Positions 58,449-64,000 of a stretch of 64,000 bases of DNA are shown here, piece after piece. Source of the stretch: Collybia mongolica (lineage: Eukaryota > Basidiomycota > Agaricomycetes > Agaricales > Clitocybaceae); NCBI GenBank assembly GCA_013420905.1, contig JAAXNY010000011.1, positions 2,542,001 through 2,606,000 on the forward strand. The letters are read 5' to 3'. The translations under genes were made by a program, and so were the position numbers. The notes under the pieces were generated by a model. That model did not search any database. It was given only the letters and a program-made list of their open reading frames with translations, and was not told the DNA's origin. Each line of letters opens with the position of its first letter. The first letter of the stretch is position 1.

Positions 58449-60287
58449 AAACAGTTCTCTCTTACACACATACTAAACGATTTCCCAGAATATATATCAC
58501 GGAGTTGTAGAGTGCCATGATAGTGATGGGTGATGGCATTGTAAGGGCTGTGGGCCCGCTCTCAAATCGCGAGGAGGCAAAGCCGCGGGCTCCCCTTGTT
58601 CTACGCAGTTTAATCCCCACATATACTTAATGTATTTGGAGCAACTACTCCAGTGGGTGACAGCAAAGTACAGTTTATGTTGGTGATGGAGATAGCCAAA
58701 GTGACCCAAACACTGATGGCCAAATATTCCAAAAATCATTATCCGCCGCAACTCAGACTGTCATGGTACTCTGAAACCCCTCATTTCAACAAACCGACAG
58801 CATCTATGCTGAATGCTGAACCTCTATCGCCTACGACGTTTCTTCAATGAGAACTAGCGCCCAAATACTTATGGGAAGATTGGAGACAACACTTACAACA
58901 ACGTCCAACTCTGACCTGATGCGATCACAGCCCCGAGCCCTGCTACTTCCTCTTCAAATGCCACTCCAACTTGGGCTGTGATTTCCCATGCTTTATGACG
59001 AACGCTCCGTAGCGATGGGAATCATGTTCACCTAGGAACGATATCCATGCATCATCACACCATTGAATCAGATTTCCCCCTTCTCAGTCGAATCGCGGGC
59101 GCAAACCGCTTGCTGGATCAGGTCTTGTCTATACATTACAACCTTTGTGGGTCTATTACAGATATCCCTATCATCAAAGAAAGGTGTCGTCGCCGACTAA
59201 TTCTGGTGTGGCGTTTGCTTCTACTGTTTTTAGCTGAGCATGTATCAAATATGTTCCTGAAGGCCCCATCACCAGTCATGGAGGTTAGACGTCGCCTAGG
59301 CCTTTTCATTCAACAGTCTCACCACCGAGCTACCTGGACCGTCCATGACAGACATTTCGTCGTCATTGACACTCACAATTATCCTACAGCTGGCCTCACC
59401 TTCGTCTCTGTGAAGGGATAGGTACTCTTAATACAGTCATCTGTGGGCGCTGATCGGTTTTGGCCCGCACGGCGGATCGATTCATGCTACGCCACATTGT
59501 GTAACTCGCCTCAGTGTCTCATTCCCGGCACCAGTGCAGTCCTGTGGGGGGAAGGTACGAGTGTGCCTTCAAAATGTGAGTGTAACCGCCATCACTTTCC
59601 TATCCACTCGGATCTGTGTTTATTTTTGGATGGTCGAGGCTCGAGAACTTACTATTTGACTTTAATCGGAGAATGCAATCAAATGGCCCTTTCACGCAGC
59701 CGTCGGGAGGTTACATCTACCCGCGATAGGGCTACGCCCAGGCTTAAACCCAGTTGTACCTTTTCTAAGTAGGTCAACTGTCAGTAAGTGCTAACGTAGC
59801 ACGGGTCCCGTATTGAATTTACGTGCTTCGTTTTTCAGCATCAAGCCGTCAGTAAGGAGCCGTATTTATTGGAAAATGCGCCGATACAGAGTTGACTCAA
59901 AATAGGGACGTCGGTACCTGGAATACGGAATGAGCGCGATGGACCAGGTTATTCCCCTTCAGGCACATGGTCATCCATGCAGTGGAAAAAGGTCTCAGTG
60001 TCGCATTGTTGCGCCTTCTCTCTGCAACGTTGATACCCGAAGCTCTGACGGGGGCCAACGCCCATTGAGCGAAACAAATGTCCACAGCATGGAAACGTCG
60101 TGGCTGCGCCTGTTTCCCTTTTCTATTTTCAGCAAGGTCCCGGCGCGCCGTCCATACCATATCAAAGAGTCTGGGCCACGGACAAGTCGTGGTGCTGGTC
60201 TCGCTTAAATTGAGGCCCACGATATGACTTTTTCCTTGCCACCCTCCTGGAGACCTCCTTTCTACTCAAAGGATCCACACTTCCGCG
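58449..60287. other. 1.8 kb without a recognisable gene
   Basis: Frames of up to 124 codons (59047..59421, plus strand) lack motifs and splice partners. The promoter of the antiporter gene should lie at the right end. Confidence 0.4.
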
Positions 60288-62171
60288 ATGTCACCTTTTT
60301 TCAACAGCAGACTCATCCATAATTTCCCGCATAATGATACTACTAATATTTTAGCAAGAACTGCGACTGAGCAAGTAAGATGCTTTCATTTCCGCTCTCT
60401 AATTTCACTTCTAACACCTTATCAGGGTGGTGTCATTTCGGGAAACAATCCCTCAGTGTACAACCCAGATGACCCGTATAAACTCTGGGTCATACAAGTC
60501 GGTATGTAGACTTATGACATTGATTCTGTTCAGTCATCTTATTCGACGACTCTCCAGTACTAATACTCGCAACTTCGCGGATTTGCTACCTCGGGTTCCG
60601 AAAGATGCGTCAGCCCCGTGTCGTTGCAGAAATTCTCGGAGGCATCATCCTAGGCCCTACTATTATGGGGCGCATTCCGGGTTTTTCCAAAGCGATTTTC
60701 CCAGAGGAATCACTCCCTATACTCAATATTTGTGCTACAATCGGTCTGGCATTTTTCTTGTTCTTCGCTGGACTAGAGGTAGACGTCCGGCTCATGAACA
60801 GAAATATGCGGTCTGCTGTCGCAGTTTCTGTGGCAGGCCTCGTGGTTCCCTTCGCTTTTGGCTTTGTACTCGCATTGGCGTTGTACCGAGAGTTTATCGA
60901 CCCGTCCATAAACTTTGGACATTTTGGTCTCTTCACAGCAATCGGCGTGGGCATCACAGCGTTTCCGATCTTATGCCGTATGCTTGTGGAGCTCGGACTT
61001 TTCGATACCAAGCTTGGTGTTGTTGTTATTGCTGCTGGCCTGGGGAACGATGTTGTCGGTTGGATCCTCCTCGCTTTAGCTATAGCGCTCGTCAACGCCC
61101 GCAACGGAATCACCATTCTGTACATGGTCCTTGCTTGCATCGGTTATGCACTCGCGTTCTTATATCCCGTGCGCTGGGGCTTCCGTTGGATTGCACACAA
61201 AACTGGAAGCCTTGAGAGTGGAACACCCTCACCTCTGATGACAACGTCTACCCTTGTGCTGGTGTTAGCATCGTCCTTCTTCACTGACATAATCGGCCTC
61301 CATGCTATCTTTGGTTCGTGACAGTCTATACATTTTTGGGGACTATTGATTTAATCAACGCCCATTCGCAGGCGCCTTCATGGCCGGCTTGATCGTTCCT
61401 CACGATAACGGTCTATCTATTGCTATCATGAAACAACTCGAGGGGATCATAATGAACATTTTCTTGCCGATAGTGAGTCAGCTTCGCTTCCTCACGGAGA
61501 CCCCATGAAAATAATTATATTTAGTACTTTACTCTTTCTGGTCTGAAAACTGACCTTGGTCTCCTTAATAATGGAAAGGCATGGGGATATACCATCCTTG
61601 TGTGTGTGATGGCATTTCTTGGAAAATTCATCGGGTGTGCTGCGGCGGCGAAATACACGGGCTTCAACTTACGAGAGGCGGGCGCCATTGGGACGCTCAT
61701 GACCTGTAAAGGGTTCGTCATTACTCCACCTTCTCGAAAATAGTGCCGTCTCTGATTGATTGTTGATTATTCAGATTATTAGAGCTCATCGTGATCAACC
61801 TTGGCCTCCAAGCGGGCATCCTAACACCCATCGTTTTTTCGATGTTTGTATTCCATGCCCTGCTCCTGACGTTCATCACCACGCCAATTACAGCTCTGAT
61901 AATGCCAGAAAAACACCGCCTTCGTCTTCTAGATTCTGCTTCGAGCAGCCAAACTACGCTCGGCGTCATCGATCCGGGCGCCGTTGATGCTCTTGACGGG
62001 GAAGAGAAAGCAACAGGAATGAATTCCACCAAGCCCGTTGACTCCGAACCTCCACTTGAAAAACCCCAAACGGAGACCCTTGAGGAATCAGAGACGCCCA
62101 TACCGATACATGATGGTGACAAAGAGAGGAACCAAACCCCTAGACCTGCAGCCGAAATGACTAATGTCTGA
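60288..62171 (+). CDS. kha1: Kha1-type K+(Na+)/H+ antiporter (CPA2 family)
   Basis: Exons 60288..60374, 60426..60501, 60558..61313, 61372..61472, 61525..61712 and 61775..62171 give 534 residues. Family landmarks: PYKLWVIQVVLILATSR, MRQPRVVAEILGGIILGPTI, LFFAGLEVDVRLM, GITAFPILCRML, the ion-path GLGNDVVGW, GLHAIFGAFMAGLIVP, FTLSGLKTDLGLL and GTLMTCKGLLELIVINLGLQ. About 12 membrane spans. Yeast Kha1 sits in the Golgi and helps K+ and pH balance; the same role is assumed here. The protein is much shorter than yeast Kha1 because it ends in a roughly 90-residue acidic, Pro/Ser-rich tail instead of a long cytosolic domain. Start: first ATG before the short soluble exon 1. Introns are 50-62 nt. Confidence 0.93.
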
Positions 62172-62698
62172 ACGCATTTACGCACAACATACTTATACGA
62201 ATCCTCAACCTCACATAATTTATCGTAGCACATTAGACACAGCACTTATACCCGGCGGGCGAGACCCGATCATTTTCATGATGTACGATTATTGGCACGA
62301 CCTAAATACATTGCTTAGATGAGTTCTGATATGTCATGCCTGAGTCTAGGTAGAAAAAAAAGTAATGACCTTCTAGCACTCCACATATCAATCATTTGCT
62401 TGGCGCTCGGTAAACAAACCGGGCTGTTCGGGTCGTGTCACTGTCTGTGCCACTCCTCCATATTTTCTCGGGGTGCCTACTGAAATTGGTACCATTTTCT
62501 CAACCATCTCCAATGGTAAGTAAATGGTTTTCATAAGAATCAAGATAGTCGGCGCATCTTCCGACTAGAAAGCAAATTTGTTCTCCGCTTCTTTTACCTC
62601 ATACACGTTTTTTTGACGCCATGATTTACTAGTTCGCTCGACAGGCGCTTCTCGCCGCTTAAATAGAGCCAATATCCCGCTTATACCCTTCGCGGAAG
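62172..62698. other. intergenic, nothing recognised
   Basis: Spacer between the antiporter stop and the AAA ATPase start; only antisense shadows of the neighbours. Confidence 0.5.
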
Positions 62699-64000
62699 AT
62701 GGACTCCCTCTACAACAACGATGGGCGCCAGCAAGTCCAAGGCTCGTGGGGCGACTGGTCCACATCGTCGTTCGCTCGCATAATGGGCCTCTCGTTCCTG
62801 ACGTCCTTCTTTTCCAACACATATGTCTTTGACAGCGCAAAATTGTTCGTTTTGGGTTCGGTCATTGAGATGGGAAGGAGGCTATGTCAGTGGTTGATTG
62901 AGAGGTTCAGATTTCGTGAGTTCACATGCCGCTCTGTTGGAAGGTCCTGCTTGCTAACCAACGTAGAATACTCTATTACGGCGCAATTCGACGAAGGCGA
63001 CCCATCATATGAGTGGATTGTGTTGTTTCTTGTGCGTGTCTCGTTCAATCCTAATCGTTTTGTGGTGATGGAGTAATTTTCAGACGCAAGAAAATGTGTG
63101 GCGTAGATCACGCGACTTTCGAGTGAACGCCAAAAATTCACAGCGAAAATGGGGTATCAAGACAGGGCCTGAGGGCAAAGGGAACGCAGACTACGTACCA
63201 ACATACGAAGAGCCCCAACTTTTTCGGTGGAAGGGATACTGGCTCGAGATTAAACGCGGCAAAGGAGTCACAACGGTTTCACACCATGGAATCAATGAGG
63301 CTGCAACAATATATGTCTCGTGAGTAGACGTGTAATCTTTTCTAATTTTTTTGTCTTAACATTCTTCATATTACTTAGAATATATACATTGAATATGGAC
63401 GTCCTATCAGAACTGGTCGAGGAAGCGCGTCTTCGCTACATTGAGGTCAGCCGGCCACATGTTACGGTCTACATTGCAGATACGGTATGTGTTCTACTTT
63501 TCGCGCAGCCATGATGAGGTCGAATTTAAGCTTCGTCAGCCCACTTATGGTTCAGGAATTGTGTGGAGTAATGTCAAGCACAAAGCTCGAAGACCACTAA
63601 GTTCTGTCATTCTTCTTGATGGGGTAATCGATTCATTGGTGAAAGATGCCCAAGAGTTTATTGATTCGGAGGCATGGTATGTTAGCGCAGGGATTCCCCA
63701 TCGAAGAGGTTACCTTTTGTACGGACCTCCTGGGACCGGAAAGAGTCAGTCTATATCTCTTCCACTCCATTCCACTATCCTTCTGACCAACTTGATTATT
63801 AGCTTCTACGATCTATGCGCTTGTAAGCGCTCAATGCAGGTTTCAAGTTTTGAAGCCATAACTTATGGAACGATAGGCTGGCGAACTAGGACTTGAAATA
63901 TATTCGCTCTCACTGTCGTCCGGGTTGTGCGTCATAATTATCAAATGCTTGTGGCCACATCGACTGACCATTTTACAGTGTTGATGACTCGTTCCTGCAG
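62699..64000 (+). CDS. bcs1: Bcs1-like AAA ATPase (partial at window end)
   Basis: Exons 62699..62915, 62967..63031, 63084..63319, 63379..63484, 63531..63744, 63803..63822, 63877..63923 and 63979..64000 (open at the end). The N-terminus has a hydrophobic segment ([17 protein letters not shown]), the BCS1 N domain ([20 protein letters not shown]), then [20 protein letters not shown] (Walker A) and [20 protein letters not shown], leading into VDDSFLQ. Bcs1 is a mitochondrial inner-membrane ring that translocates the folded Rieske protein in complex III assembly. Basidiomycetes carry many Bcs1-like paralogues, so this may be one with another job. The exon of 20 nt restores GKTSTIYAL. The Walker B and C-terminal part lie beyond the window. 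Confidence 0.9.

Noticed and set aside
60610..61140. 176-codon minus-strand open frame
   Set aside because: Antisense shadow of the Kha1 membrane domain exon, with the composition expected from a reversed hydrophobic coding strand.
61721..62245. 174-codon minus-strand open frame
   Set aside because: Antisense to the last Kha1 exon; no motif and no splice partners.
1..64000. tRNA, rRNA, CRISPR arrays, LTR retrotransposons
   Set aside because: By-eye search found no cloverleaf with T-arm motif, no reverse transcriptase motifs, no long terminal repeats and no spaced short repeats. A covariance-model scan would be needed to exclude tRNAs fully.

Overview
The window looks like nuclear DNA of a mushroom-forming basidiomycete (Agaricomycetes type). 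Evidence: coding genes are broken by many short introns (about 50-65 nt, GT..AG), intergenic gaps are short, proteins best match fungal families (Rpn9, Mrd1, prefoldin 3, SHPRH/Irc20-type ligase, Kha1, Bcs1), and there are several basidiomycete-style F-box/leucine-rich proteins and small secreted Cys-rich proteins. I rebuilt exon structures by hand from splice signals, reading frame and family conservation. For the complete gene models the summed exon lengths are multiples of three.

Layout. 0.8-4 kb: an F-box gene and a decayed tandem copy (minus strand). 4.3-5.8 kb: a conserved-looking membrane/coiled-coil protein. 7.8-9.7 kb: a polytopic membrane protein gene with one in-frame stop; a more broken paralogue lies at 52.5-54.4 kb and a third scrap at 54.7 kb. 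10-14.4 kb: two members of an unrecognised five-exon small-protein family on opposite strands, with coding debris between them. 14.9-16.5 kb: the proteasome lid subunit gene rpn9. 16.8-17.3 kb: a four-exon secreted-protein gene. 18.3-22.7 kb: a roughly 2 kb tandem duplication carrying twin 62-residue six-cysteine secreted proteins. 22.5-24.2 kb and 33.1-36.9 kb: an inverted pair of decayed copies of another unrecognised family. 24.9-26.2 kb: an F-box-like gene. 28.5-32.6 kb: mrd1 and prefoldin subunit 3, diverging from a 207-bp promoter. 36.9-40 kb: gene-poor. 40-42.9 kb: a two-Myb-domain, telomere-binding-type protein. 43.3-49.6 kb: a 24-exon SNF2/RING ubiquitin ligase. 50.1-51.3 kb: a probable secreted hydrolase. 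56.7-58.4 kb: an FAD oxidoreductase of the berberine-bridge-enzyme type. 60.3-62.2 kb: a Kha1-type cation/proton antiporter. 62.7 kb to the end: a Bcs1-like AAA ATPase, cut by the window edge.

Housekeeping genes (proteolysis, rRNA processing, chaperones, DNA-damage ubiquitylation) form islands. Between them lie fast-changing segments made of duplicated and decaying lineage-specific genes. The most unusual structure is in mrd1: one intron position holds three head-to-tail copies of a related intron, each with its own GT and AG, joined with no exon between. I saw no tRNA, rRNA, CRISPR array or intact transposon.
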